Source of the DNA: Flavobacteriales bacterium UBA3442
GTDB lineage: Bacteria; Bacteroidota; Bacteroidia; Flavobacteriales; Schleiferiaceae
Assembly (NCBI GenBank): GCA_002378565.1
Contig: DFSH01000033.1
Location: 1 to 19,386, forward strand
Reading direction: 5' to 3'
Length of the DNA: 19,386 nucleotides
The stretch's first letter is position 1. Each line of letters begins with the position of its first letter. A model generated the notes under the pieces. It made no database searches and was not told where the DNA came from. It saw only the letters and a program-made list of their open reading frames with translations. Shown here one piece after another: positions 1-6,097 of the stretch. The translations under genes were made by a program, and so were the position numbers.

Positions 1-147
1 AAGGGCGAATCCATTCACATGATTCAGTCCAGCAATGGCTTCCACCGTGTCTTTGCAGGGCCTTACAACACACAGGCAGAAGCCAGTAAAGTGTTGGCTA
101 AAGCAAGATCAGCAACGCCTGGTGCTTGGATGCTTCGAACGAAGTAA
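1..147 (+). CDS. SPOR-domain protein, C-terminal fragment
   Basis: An open frame enters from the left edge and stops with TAA at 145-147, giving 48 residues. The visible part includes IQSSNGFHRVFAGPY followed by an N-T-Q-A-E-A helix start and ends WMLRTK. This matches the second half of a SPOR domain, the peptidoglycan-binding fold that recognises denuded glycan strands: a beta strand with a V-x-x-G-P-[YF] turn, then a helix in which side chains such as A-x-x-x-L-x-K repeat. SPOR domains usually sit at the C terminus of envelope proteins, as here. The N-terminal part lies outside the window, so the protein's overall role cannot be told. The neighbouring OmpA-domain gene also binds peptidoglycan, but a likely promoter separates the two. 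The family call is fairly sure despite the short length. Confidence 0.72.
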   Translation, partial: KGESIHMIQSSNGFHRVFAGPYNTQAEASKVLAKARSATPGAWMLRTK

Positions 148-224
148 ACCAGCGCTGCGAGCACTTAACTGACTTCAATCCACTCAGGTTCTAACGCCTG
201 CTATAGCAAAGACTTGATTTGATG

Positions 225-232
225 TACCTTTG
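225..232 (+). promoter_or_regulatory. Bacteroidota -7 promoter element (TAnnTTTG) for the OmpA-family gene
   Basis: TACCTTTG lies 25 bp before the ATG at 258 and matches the TAnnTTTG consensus used by the Bacteroidota primary sigma factor. It implies a short leader of about 20 nt. I do not see a TTG/TTTG -33 element at the usual 17-23 bp spacing, so only the -7 half is supported. Confidence 0.5.
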
Positions 233-257
233 AATAGGTTACACACAAATAATTACC

Positions 258-1187
258 ATGAAAAAATTCTTCACATCCCTTTTCACCTTGATGGCTTTAG
301 CTACCTTCGCTCAATTCCAAGCACCTAAATTGGAAATTGGTCTTGGCTTGGGAGCCAATCATCCAGAAGTTGGTGCCTTTGGAAAGATGAACATCGCAGC
401 CAATGAACTCTTTGGCGGGCTAGGCTTATATGTAAGCCCGGAATACAAGCCCAATGTTTACTTCTCCGAGGATGATACCGATTACTATTTCCGCATCCCT
501 GTTGGATTGACCTTTCGCACCAACACACCCATCTCATTGCATGCTGGGTTGGATCCGTTCACCGCCTACAACGACGCCAGCGGGCAATTGCACATGCGCA
601 AAGAGCTTGGCATTCGCTACCATCTAGGTCCATGGGTTCTTCAGACCAGCTATGGTTTTTATGCCGGATCTACTTTTGGGGTTGGCTACCAGTTTAACAC
701 AGAAGGCAGCCCGGATCCTTACACCAGCAAACAGAAAAACCGACGCATGCTTGACCGCGAAGCCTTGCAGCCACGCGTAGACACTGTCACCATCACTGAC
801 ACCATCATCATTGAACGAGTGGTCATCAAAGAGATGGTGAAAGAGGTAGAGAAAGAGCCAACCTTGACACTAATTGCTACGGTTCGTTTTGAATTCAATT
901 CCACCGCCTACACGGCATCAAGCAGGGGATTGATTGAAGATATTGTCAACACTATCAAGGCTGATCCCAATCGCCAAATTGTATTGATTGGACACACTGA
1001 CGAGGCAGGGTCTGAGAACTTCAACTACATCTTAGGCATGGAACGCGCACAGCGCATCGCCAATGAATTGGCCATCACCTATGGCATCCCATCAGGTCAA
1101 ATTGATGTGCGATCAGAAGGCAAGACCAACCCTATTTCCGATGATGACAAAAGCAAGAATCGACGGGTTGGTGTATACTTGAAGTAA
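258..1187 (+). CDS. OmpA-family outer-membrane protein
   Basis: This 309-residue protein starts with a clear signal peptide (MKKFFTSLFTLMALATFAQ). Residues about 22-148 are rich in alternating aromatic and glycine residues, consistent with a small outer-membrane beta barrel. A linker follows, including a charged, probably helical stretch around 185-200. Residues about 205-309 form an OmpA C-terminal domain. GHTDEAG at 245-251 and MERAQ at 261-265 place D248 and R263 fifteen residues apart, the spacing of the pair that binds diaminopimelate in peptidoglycan, and the domain ends with the usual N-R-R-V. The protein probably anchors the outer membrane to the cell wall. The start is supported by the signal peptide and an upstream -7 element; there is no Shine-Dalgarno sequence. 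A strong terminator follows, so the gene appears monocistronic. The barrel's substrate, if any, is unknown. Confidence 0.9.
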   Translation: MKKFFTSLFTLMALATFAQFQAPKLEIGLGLGANHPEVGAFGKMNIAANELFGGLGLYVSPEYKPNVYFSEDDTDYYFRIPVGLTFRTNTPISLHAGLDPFTAYNDASGQLHMRKELGIRYHLGPWVLQTSYGFYAGSTFGVGYQFNTEGSPDPYTSKQKNRRMLDREALQPRVDTVTITDTIIIERVVIKEMVKEVEKEPTLTLIATVRFEFNSTAYTASSRGLIEDIVNTIKADPNRQIVLIGHTDEAGSENFNYILGMERAQRIANELAITYGIPSGQIDVRSEGKTNPISDDDKSKNRRVGVYLK

Positions 1188-1209
1188 GCATACCCAACAT
1201 CTAGAACAC

Positions 1210-1240
1210 AAAAACCCCCATCTTTCGATGGGGGTTTTTT
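1210..1240 (+). terminator. Rho-independent terminator after the OmpA-family gene
   Basis: An 8-bp perfect stem (CCCCCATC at 1215-1222 with GATGGGGG at 1227-1234) encloses a TTTC loop and is followed by six T residues. Five A residues precede the stem, so it could also act on minus-strand transcripts, such as any readthrough past the tRNA-Leu terminator. Confidence 0.9.
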
Positions 1241-1342
1241 CATGCAGTCTGTTGACTAAGAAGAACTCTCTGACCAAATTTTAGCTTTCTTGAAGCGGGT
1301 TTAACTGGCTTTTTTCACAAAATCTATGAGGAGCAAGTATGT

Positions 1343-1391
1343 CAAGAAAGGCTGCCTGCAATCCTTTTGAAGGAACAGGCAGTATTTCTTG
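1343..1391. other. Long imperfect hairpin of unknown function in the intergenic region
   Basis: Three stacked stems form one 49-nt hairpin. CAAGAAA (1343-1349) pairs with TTTCTTG (1385-1391), CTGCCTG (1352-1358) pairs with CAGGCAG (1376-1382), and CCTT (1363-1366) pairs with AAGG (1370-1373) around a TTG loop. A 2x2 internal loop separates the first two stems. No T-tract follows on either strand, so it does not look like a terminator. It lies about 75 bp beyond the 3' end of the tRNA-Leu gene. Apart from this element, the stretch 1241-1421 holds no open frame longer than a few codons and nothing else I can support. Confidence 0.45.
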
Positions 1392-1421
1392 TGCAAGACT
1401 TCATTCACTAGATACGTCTGG

Positions 1422-1466
1422 AAATAAAAAAGTGGAATTCAAATCTTTTTTAGATCGAATTCCACT
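1422..1466 (-). terminator. Rho-independent terminator of tRNA-Leu
   Basis: Read on the minus strand, AGTGGAATTC pairs perfectly with GAATTCCACT (plus-strand arms 1457-1466 and 1431-1440). Within the loop, ATCT pairs with AGAT, making a second short stem. A run of six T residues, then A and three T residues, follows the outer stem. It begins immediately after the CCA end of the tRNA. Confidence 0.85.
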
Positions 1467-1467
1467 A

Positions 1468-1552
1468 TGGTGCGGGCGGAGAGACTCGAACTCTCACACC
1501 TCACGGCACTAGATCCTAAGTCTAGCGTGTCTACCAATTTCACCACGCCCGC
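1468..1552 (-). tRNA. tRNA-Leu (anticodon UAG)
   Basis: The minus strand gives an 85-nt class II tRNA including an encoded CCA (plus-strand TGG at 1468-1470). The acceptor stem GCGGGCG (1546-1552) pairs with CGCCCGC (1472-1478), and A is the discriminator. The D arm carries the TGGTAGA segment, the anticodon stem CTAGA/TCTAG encloses loop CTTAGGA, and the anticodon TAG is complementary to 1516-1518. A variable arm and a GTTCGAGTC T loop are present. The UAG anticodon reads CUN leucine codons. It is a single gene flanked by its own promoter and terminator. Confidence 0.97.
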
Positions 1553-1561
1553 TTAACGGCG

Positions 1562-1594
1562 CAAAAGTAAGGTAAGATTGTGAAAACTAATCAA
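1562..1594 (-). promoter_or_regulatory. Promoter of tRNA-Leu
   Basis: On the minus strand, TTGA (1591-1594) is followed after 21 bp by TACTTTTG (1562-1569). This fits the Bacteroidota arrangement of TTG-N17-23-TAnnTTTG. The -7 element ends 9 bp before the first base of the mature tRNA. Confidence 0.7.
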
Positions 1595-1623
1595 CAATCC
1601 TTTCTCTATTTGGCACATTGAGG

Positions 1624-1631
1624 TACATTTG
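1624..1631 (+). promoter_or_regulatory. -7 promoter element (TAnnTTTG) for the flavin reductase unit
   Basis: TACATTTG lies 33 bp before the ATG at 1665 and matches TAnnTTTG, predicting a leader of roughly 28 nt. No convincing -33 element is seen at the right spacing. Confidence 0.45.
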
Positions 1632-1664
1632 GTCTTTGCCTAAAGCTCACGCCAATTCTCTGCC

Positions 1665-2579
1665 ATGATCACCATCGATCCGCAAGTCATATCAACCCAA
1701 GATCTCCAGCGTACGCTTCAGTTCGCGGTTGGCCCGCGGCCTATCGCCTTGGTATCAACCATTAATGATGACGGCCAGGTGAACTTGAGCCCATTCAGCT
1801 TTTACAACATCTTCAGCACGAATCCACCCATCCTGGTGTTTTCTCCAGCAAGACGCGTGCGAGACAACAGCACCAAACACAGTTTAGAGAATGTCATTGC
1901 AACTGGAGAGGCTGTGATTCATTCCGTGTCCTTTGATATGGTTCAGCAGGTAAGCCTTTCCTCAACAGAGTACGGCAAGGGCGTCAATGAATTCATCAAA
2001 GCGGGCTTCACAGAAGTCCCGTCTGACTTGGTTGCACCACCCCGTGTGGCAGAAGCAGCAGTGGCCATGGAGTGCAAAGTGCTTGACGTGATCGCCCTGG
2101 GTGACCAAGGCGGTGCTGGCAATTTAGTCATGTGCGAGATCAAGCGCATTCACCTGAGTGAATCCGTGCTGGATGAGGAAGGTCGATTGGATCAAGACAA
2201 ACTAGACCTTGTAGCCCGCTTAGGTGGCGATTGGTATTCACGTTCCAACGCAGATGCCCTTTTTGAAGTGGAAAAACCCTTACGGACTATTGGGATAGGT
2301 ATCGATGCCTTACCCAAGGCCCTTCGTCAGTCAAACATTCTGACAGGCAATGACTTAGCAAAATTGGGCAATGTAGAGCGCATCCAGGCCTATAACGAAA
2401 CCATCATGGAGCAACCACGAATTCAAGCCATATTTGATGACAACCGTGACGCCATGGAGCGCCGCGAAGCCATTCACATCTACGCCAAGGAACTCCTTGA
2501 CGAAGACCAAATCAACGACGCATGGGCGGTCCTTCTTATCGATGGGCTTAACTCGCAACCAACAACCATCAATTCATAA
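1665..2579 (+). CDS. Flavin reductase family protein (FMN-binding split barrel)
   Basis: This 304-residue cytoplasmic protein has the FMN-binding split-barrel signature near its N terminus. It contains PRPIALVSTINDDGQVNLSPFSF, a serine/proline-rich FMN phosphate-binding stretch, then NPPILVFSPARRVRDNS and a later segment ending in MECKV. The fold spans roughly residues 10-200 and is typical of the DIM6/NTAB type (COG1853). Such proteins bind FMN and often reduce it with NAD(P)H, sometimes for a partner oxygenase. Residues about 200-304 are a charged helical extension whose role I do not know. The ATG has no Shine-Dalgarno sequence, but a -7 element lies upstream. The DUF3127 gene starts 11 bp downstream and is probably co-transcribed. 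Substrate and partner cannot be told from the sequence. Confidence 0.85.
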   Translation: MITIDPQVISTQDLQRTLQFAVGPRPIALVSTINDDGQVNLSPFSFYNIFSTNPPILVFSPARRVRDNSTKHSLENVIATGEAVIHSVSFDMVQQVSLSSTEYGKGVNEFIKAGFTEVPSDLVAPPRVAEAAVAMECKVLDVIALGDQGGAGNLVMCEIKRIHLSESVLDEEGRLDQDKLDLVARLGGDWYSRSNADALFEVEKPLRTIGIGIDALPKALRQSNILTGNDLAKLGNVERIQAYNETIMEQPRIQAIFDDNRDAMERREAIHIYAKELLDEDQINDAWAVLLIDGLNSQPTTINS

Positions 2580-2590
2580 ACCACCTACCT

Positions 2591-2959
2591 ATGGAACTTA
2601 GCGGCACCATTTATCGCCTTTCCGAAGCCCAAGACATCTCTGAAAAATTTCGCAAGCGCGAGGTTGTCATCAAAACCGATGATCAATACCCACAAACCAT
2701 CCCCGTGGAGTTTGTTCAAGATCGCATTGATCTTCTCAACAGCTACAGCGAAGGTCAACAAGTGACCATTTCTATCAATATCCGTGGCCGCGAGTGGACC
2801 TCACCTAAAGGAGAAGTCAAATTTTTTGTGTCTGTCCAAGGGTGGCGCATTCAGCCCCTACAACAAGGGTCTGCTGCTGCTTCAGCTACTGCACCCGTTG
2901 CAGCAATGCCAGCTCCTGCGAACACCAACGCCACAGAAGACGACGATCTGCCATTCTGA
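2591..2959 (+). CDS. DUF3127 family protein, OB-fold-like, with SSB-type C-terminal tip
   Basis: This 122-residue protein begins MELSGTIYRLSEAQDISEKF, followed by KREVVIKTDDQYPQTIPVEF and a GREW motif. The pattern is that of DUF3127, a small family largely confined to Bacteroidota. Residues 1-88 have the alternating strand pattern of an OB-like barrel. Residues about 92-114 are a low-complexity Ala/Pro/Gln/Ser linker, and the last seven residues are EDDDLPF. That layout (OB domain, disordered linker, acidic tip ending Pro-Phe) is the architecture of bacterial single-stranded DNA-binding protein, whose tip recruits repair and replication proteins. It is inference that this protein acts on DNA; the family is formally uncharacterised. 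It is the second gene of a unit with the flavin reductase and is followed by a strong terminator. Confidence 0.85.
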   Translation: MELSGTIYRLSEAQDISEKFRKREVVIKTDDQYPQTIPVEFVQDRIDLLNSYSEGQQVTISINIRGREWTSPKGEVKFFVSVQGWRIQPLQQGSAAASATAPVAAMPAPANTNATEDDDLPF

Positions 2960-2980
2960 TCGACGCAATGATTCAAAACG

Positions 2981-3005
2981 GGCTCGCCATTGGCGGGCCT
3001 TTTTT
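2981..3005 (+). terminator. Terminator between convergent genes, probably bidirectional
   Basis: GGCTCGCC (2981-2988) pairs with GGCGGGCC (2992-2999) around an ATT loop, with one G-T pair, and six T residues follow. On the minus strand the same arms pair with one C-A mismatch and are followed by CGTTTTG, so it may also stop the permease transcript. The T-tract runs into the complement of the permease stop codon (3004-3006). Confidence 0.88.
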
Positions 3006-3870
3006 ATGTCGTCTGGGTTCTCACATCCAGCACATCCCTCAGTGCATTACCAATCGCCATAAAGGCCAACACAACCGATGCAAGGGAAAGGCCTGGAATC
3101 AAGGCTAAATGTGCTTGCCCTGTTAAGAGGTAGGGGTAGTGATCGCGGATCATTCCTCCCCAGGAGGGCATGGGAGGTTGGGCACCAATGCCTAAGAAAC
3201 TCAAGCCTGACTCAAGCAAGATGGCCATGGCAAATTGGCTGGCAGCTAAAACCGTCAACGCAGGAATCACCTGTGGCAACACATGCTTTCGAAGGATTCG
3301 CAAGGGGCCATAACCCAAGACTTTAGCAGCTTGCACATACTCCATTTCCATGATGGTTAGCACTTGGCCTCGAACCAACCGGGCCACCTCCACCCAGGCA
3401 GTCAAGCCGACGGCAATGAAGACCTGCCAGTAGCCCTTGCCAAGGACAAAACTCAAGGCAATAACCATCAGGAAGGTTGGAATACTCCAGAAAACTTGAA
3501 TGACACTCGACAGCACGCGGTCAGTCCATCCACCATAGTACCCAGCTATGGCACCAAATGGGATACCAATGAAAAGCGCAATGGTAACCGCAATGAATCC
3601 GACACTCAACGATACCCGGCTACCCAGCGCCAATCGACTCAGGACATCTCTGCCATAACGATCGGTGCCCATGTAATGCGTTTGATGGGTTGATCCATCA
3701 GCCAATGGCCGTTCATAGCCTATGGATTTAGCGGCATGTGCAAGGTGCATGTCATTCGCATGCCTGGTTTGGTCAGGAACCCATAAATCTGCAGTTATTG
3801 CAGCGGTCAACCAAACAAACAAGACCACAAGCCCAAGTCGTCCCAAGGGGTGACCTAGTAGGGATTTCAT
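3004..3870 (-). CDS. ABC transporter permease, DppC/OppC family
   Basis: This 288-residue integral membrane protein is close to the usual DppC length. Residues 11-30 are a first membrane segment. The family hallmark MGTDRYGRDVLSRL follows at about 67-80, and then further membrane segments. EYVQAAKVLGYGPLRILRKH at about 177-196 is the EAA loop that docks the ATPase, and SFLGIGAQPPMPSWGGMI is at about 224-241. In the family, DppB- and DppC-type subunits pair to import oligopeptides, dipeptides or nickel across the inner membrane. No DppB partner, ATPase or binding protein is in the window, so partners must be encoded elsewhere. The start codon overlaps the stop of the upstream protease gene by four bases (ATGA), implying translational coupling. 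Its substrate is unknown. Confidence 0.9.
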   Translation of the reverse strand: MKSLLGHPLGRLGLVVLFVWLTAAITADLWVPDQTRHANDMHLAHAAKSIGYERPLADGSTHQTHYMGTDRYGRDVLSRLALGSRVSLSVGFIAVTIALFIGIPFGAIAGYYGGWTDRVLSSVIQVFWSIPTFLMVIALSFVLGKGYWQVFIAVGLTAWVEVARLVRGQVLTIMEMEYVQAAKVLGYGPLRILRKHVLPQVIPALTVLAASQFAMAILLESGLSFLGIGAQPPMPSWGGMIRDHYPYLLTGQAHLALIPGLSLASVVLAFMAIGNALRDVLDVRTQTT

Positions 3871-5993
3871 GACCGACCCATGTCCTGAAGGATTCTCATG
3901 GCTTCAGTAATGTACAGATCACGGCTCAGCATCTTGTGCCAGCGGCGTTTTTTCTCTTCTTTCATTTCATCCTCTGCAGCCAAGTCACGGTCACCATTCA
4001 AGTCTTGATCAATCTCCAAAACCTTTTCAACATCAAAGCCTTGAACCCTGATTGAATCTGAAGACTTCAACACATTTTTGAAACGTTGTTTCTCTGCTTG
4101 GTAATCTGCCTCTGACTGCAGGTAGTCATCCCATGCTAGAGGTATATGGCTGTCCTGATCTCTGTCACTAAGCCAAGTGGCATAGGTGGCAATGCGCTCA
4201 AATGACGCAGAATTAGCAATGCGTTTATTGGCTGGGGCAATCGCAGCTGTCATGCTTGATTCCCACTGGGGGTATTGCAATGTTTCGATGTTGTCTACAG
4301 CCAATGGATTTTCCATGTCACGCTCTCCTAAACTGATGTACTGGTAAGGATGCGGCAAGACAATGTCACTTTTCACGCCCTGCAATTGGGTCGTGCCACC
4401 GGTAATCCGGTAGTATTTCTGAATGGTCAATTTGAACGCGCCCAAAGGCCCATGTTTTCTGTAAAAGGGCCCAGCTGCACGGTCCATGTCAATGATGGTT
4501 TGCACGGTACCCTTGCCGAAGGTTTGCGGCGAGCCGACAATCAAAGCACGGCCATGATCTTGCAAGGCTGCAGCAACAATTTCACTGGCAGATGCCGTGT
4601 TTTCATCCACTAAAATCAACAAGGGGCCATCCCAGGATGTGCCCGCATCATCGTCCTTGTACGTTTTGATTCGCTGTCCCGATGTCTTCACCTGGACCAC
4701 TGGCCCTTGATCAATGAAAAGACCTGCCACATCAATGGCTGCTGGCAATGAGCCACCACCATTGCCGCGAAGATCAAAGATCAAGCGCTCCATGCCAGCT
4801 GCTTTCAGCTTGTCAATCTCTATTCGAATGTCCTCAGCGCAATCCCGGTTCCGGTTTTGGTAAAAGTTGACGTAGAACTTTGGTAAGCGGATGTAACCCG
4901 TTGTGCCATCATCCCCAAGGCGAGCTGACTTTGCAAATGTTGCTTCAATTTCAACCACGTCACGAACAATGGCAATGACCATTTCTGAACCATCCACCTT
5001 GAGAACTGTCAATCGCACCTCAGTTCCTTTTTTGCCACGAACCAATTGAACAACCTTTGCCGTTGTCATGCCAACCACGTCAACCGGCTCCTTGTCCCCT
5101 TGCGCAACGGCAATCAACAAGTCATCCTTTGCCAATTCCCCTTGCTTCCAGCAAGCTGAACCCGTCACGATAGCTGCGACTCTCACGTGATCCCCGTCTT
5201 GAATCAAGGACGCGCCGATGCCTTCCAATTGGCCGGTCATTTCAATCTCAAAGCTCTCCTGCTGCCTAGGGGGGAAGTAACTGCTGTGGGGATCAAAGGC
5301 ACCTGCGAAGGCGTTCATGTAAAGGCCAAACCAGTCTGTGCGTTCCATCTCATCCATGTTCTTGAACCAGCTGTCATGAATTTCCATTTCTTTCTCCCTG
5401 GCCTTGACTTCCAACTCCTTGAAATCGGCGTGTTGGGGGTCAAAGCCTAATACCTTTGCGCTGTCAGCGTGTTGCTTTCTATCGTGGAGGCGGCTAACCA
5501 CCCTGAATTGGATGTAGGATGCCCAATAATGGGTCATGGCATTGTCATCCGCGAAGTAGTTCCGCTTACTGGCATCTCCTTGCAGCTCACCAGGCGAAGT
5601 CACATCAACAACCTCATTGAGCAAGGCCGCGTACTGCCCTCTAGCTGTCTCAATCCGATTGGCCAAAATGGCCATGGCCTCATCAAAGAAATCTGTGCTG
5701 CCCGCTTTGATTTGGTCATCTAGAAGTAAGCGGTGCTGTGAAAGGGCTTCAAGGTCTCCACGATGCAAGAACCGCTTCTCTGAATCCAAGGACTCAATGA
5801 ACGCATCGTAGACCTCCACCGACAAGCTGTCATCAAAGGCCCTCGGCTGAAAATGCACAGATGACAAGGCGTCATAAACCAATTGCATGACGACTGCCTC
5901 TTTCTTTTGATTGGCGTCAAGCCAACTAAAACTCCACGTCGCAATGGCTAAGATGGCAAGGGCCGGAAGGATGTATTTGATCTGCTTTTTCAT
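3867..5993 (-). CDS. prc: Carboxy-terminal processing protease (Prc/Tsp, S41 family)
   Basis: This is a periplasmic tail-specific protease that trims or degrades envelope proteins from their C termini. I start it at the ATG at 5993 (708 aa) because this Met leads into the signal or anchor MKKQIKYILPALAILAIATWSFSW. An in-frame ATG at 6035 would add 14 poorly fitting residues, and a TACATTCG (-7-like) lies at 6025-6032, inside that longer version. Counting from 5993, a helical N-terminal region spans about 30-245. A PDZ domain (about 250-335) follows, with the peptidase at about 340-515. LRGNGGG is at about 408-414, the nucleophile serine is in NTASASE (about S468), and the lysine of TFGKGTVQ (about K494) completes the Ser-Lys dyad. 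A DUF3340-like C-terminal region is rich in charged helices. The gene is translationally coupled to a DppC-like permease. Confidence 0.92.
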   Translation of the reverse strand: MKKQIKYILPALAILAIATWSFSWLDANQKKEAVVMQLVYDALSSVHFQPRAFDDSLSVEVYDAFIESLDSEKRFLHRGDLEALSQHRLLLDDQIKAGSTDFFDEAMAILANRIETARGQYAALLNEVVDVTSPGELQGDASKRNYFADDNAMTHYWASYIQFRVVSRLHDRKQHADSAKVLGFDPQHADFKELEVKAREKEMEIHDSWFKNMDEMERTDWFGLYMNAFAGAFDPHSSYFPPRQQESFEIEMTGQLEGIGASLIQDGDHVRVAAIVTGSACWKQGELAKDDLLIAVAQGDKEPVDVVGMTTAKVVQLVRGKKGTEVRLTVLKVDGSEMVIAIVRDVVEIEATFAKSARLGDDGTTGYIRLPKFYVNFYQNRNRDCAEDIRIEIDKLKAAGMERLIFDLRGNGGGSLPAAIDVAGLFIDQGPVVQVKTSGQRIKTYKDDDAGTSWDGPLLILVDENTASASEIVAAALQDHGRALIVGSPQTFGKGTVQTIIDMDRAAGPFYRKHGPLGAFKLTIQKYYRITGGTTQLQGVKSDIVLPHPYQYISLGERDMENPLAVDNIETLQYPQWESSMTAAIAPANKRIANSASFERIATYATWLSDRDQDSHIPLAWDDYLQSEADYQAEKQRFKNVLKSSDSIRVQGFDVEKVLEIDQDLNGDRDLAAEDEMKEEKKRRWHKMLSRDLYITEAMRILQDMGRS

Positions 5994-6058
5994 GAAAATG
6001 GTTCGGAGGATGGAATTCACAGCCCGAATGTACATAAATCATGCCTTGAAGTAGGGAA

Positions 6059-6093
6059 TTTGTCGATTGGCAACAAGAGATTGAATAACTTTG
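6059..6093 (+). promoter_or_regulatory. Promoter of the MscS-channel/ruvC unit, positioned for a leaderless transcript
   Basis: TTTG (6059-6062) is followed after 23 bp by TAACTTTG (6086-6093), a full Bacteroidota-type -33/-7 pair. Only four bases (GTTC) separate the -7 element from the ATG at 6098. Transcription would therefore start at or within a base or two of the start codon. Confidence 0.6.
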
Positions 6094-6097
6094 GTTC

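Noticed and set aside
1291..1320. Possible terminator at the GGCTTTTTTC run
   Set aside because: The only pairing arms before the T-run are three to four base pairs with mismatches, and no gene ends just upstream.
5994..6035. Longer Prc with 14 extra N-terminal residues
   Set aside because: It places an Arg-containing segment before a clean signal peptide and overlaps a -7-like element; the Met at 5993 fits better.
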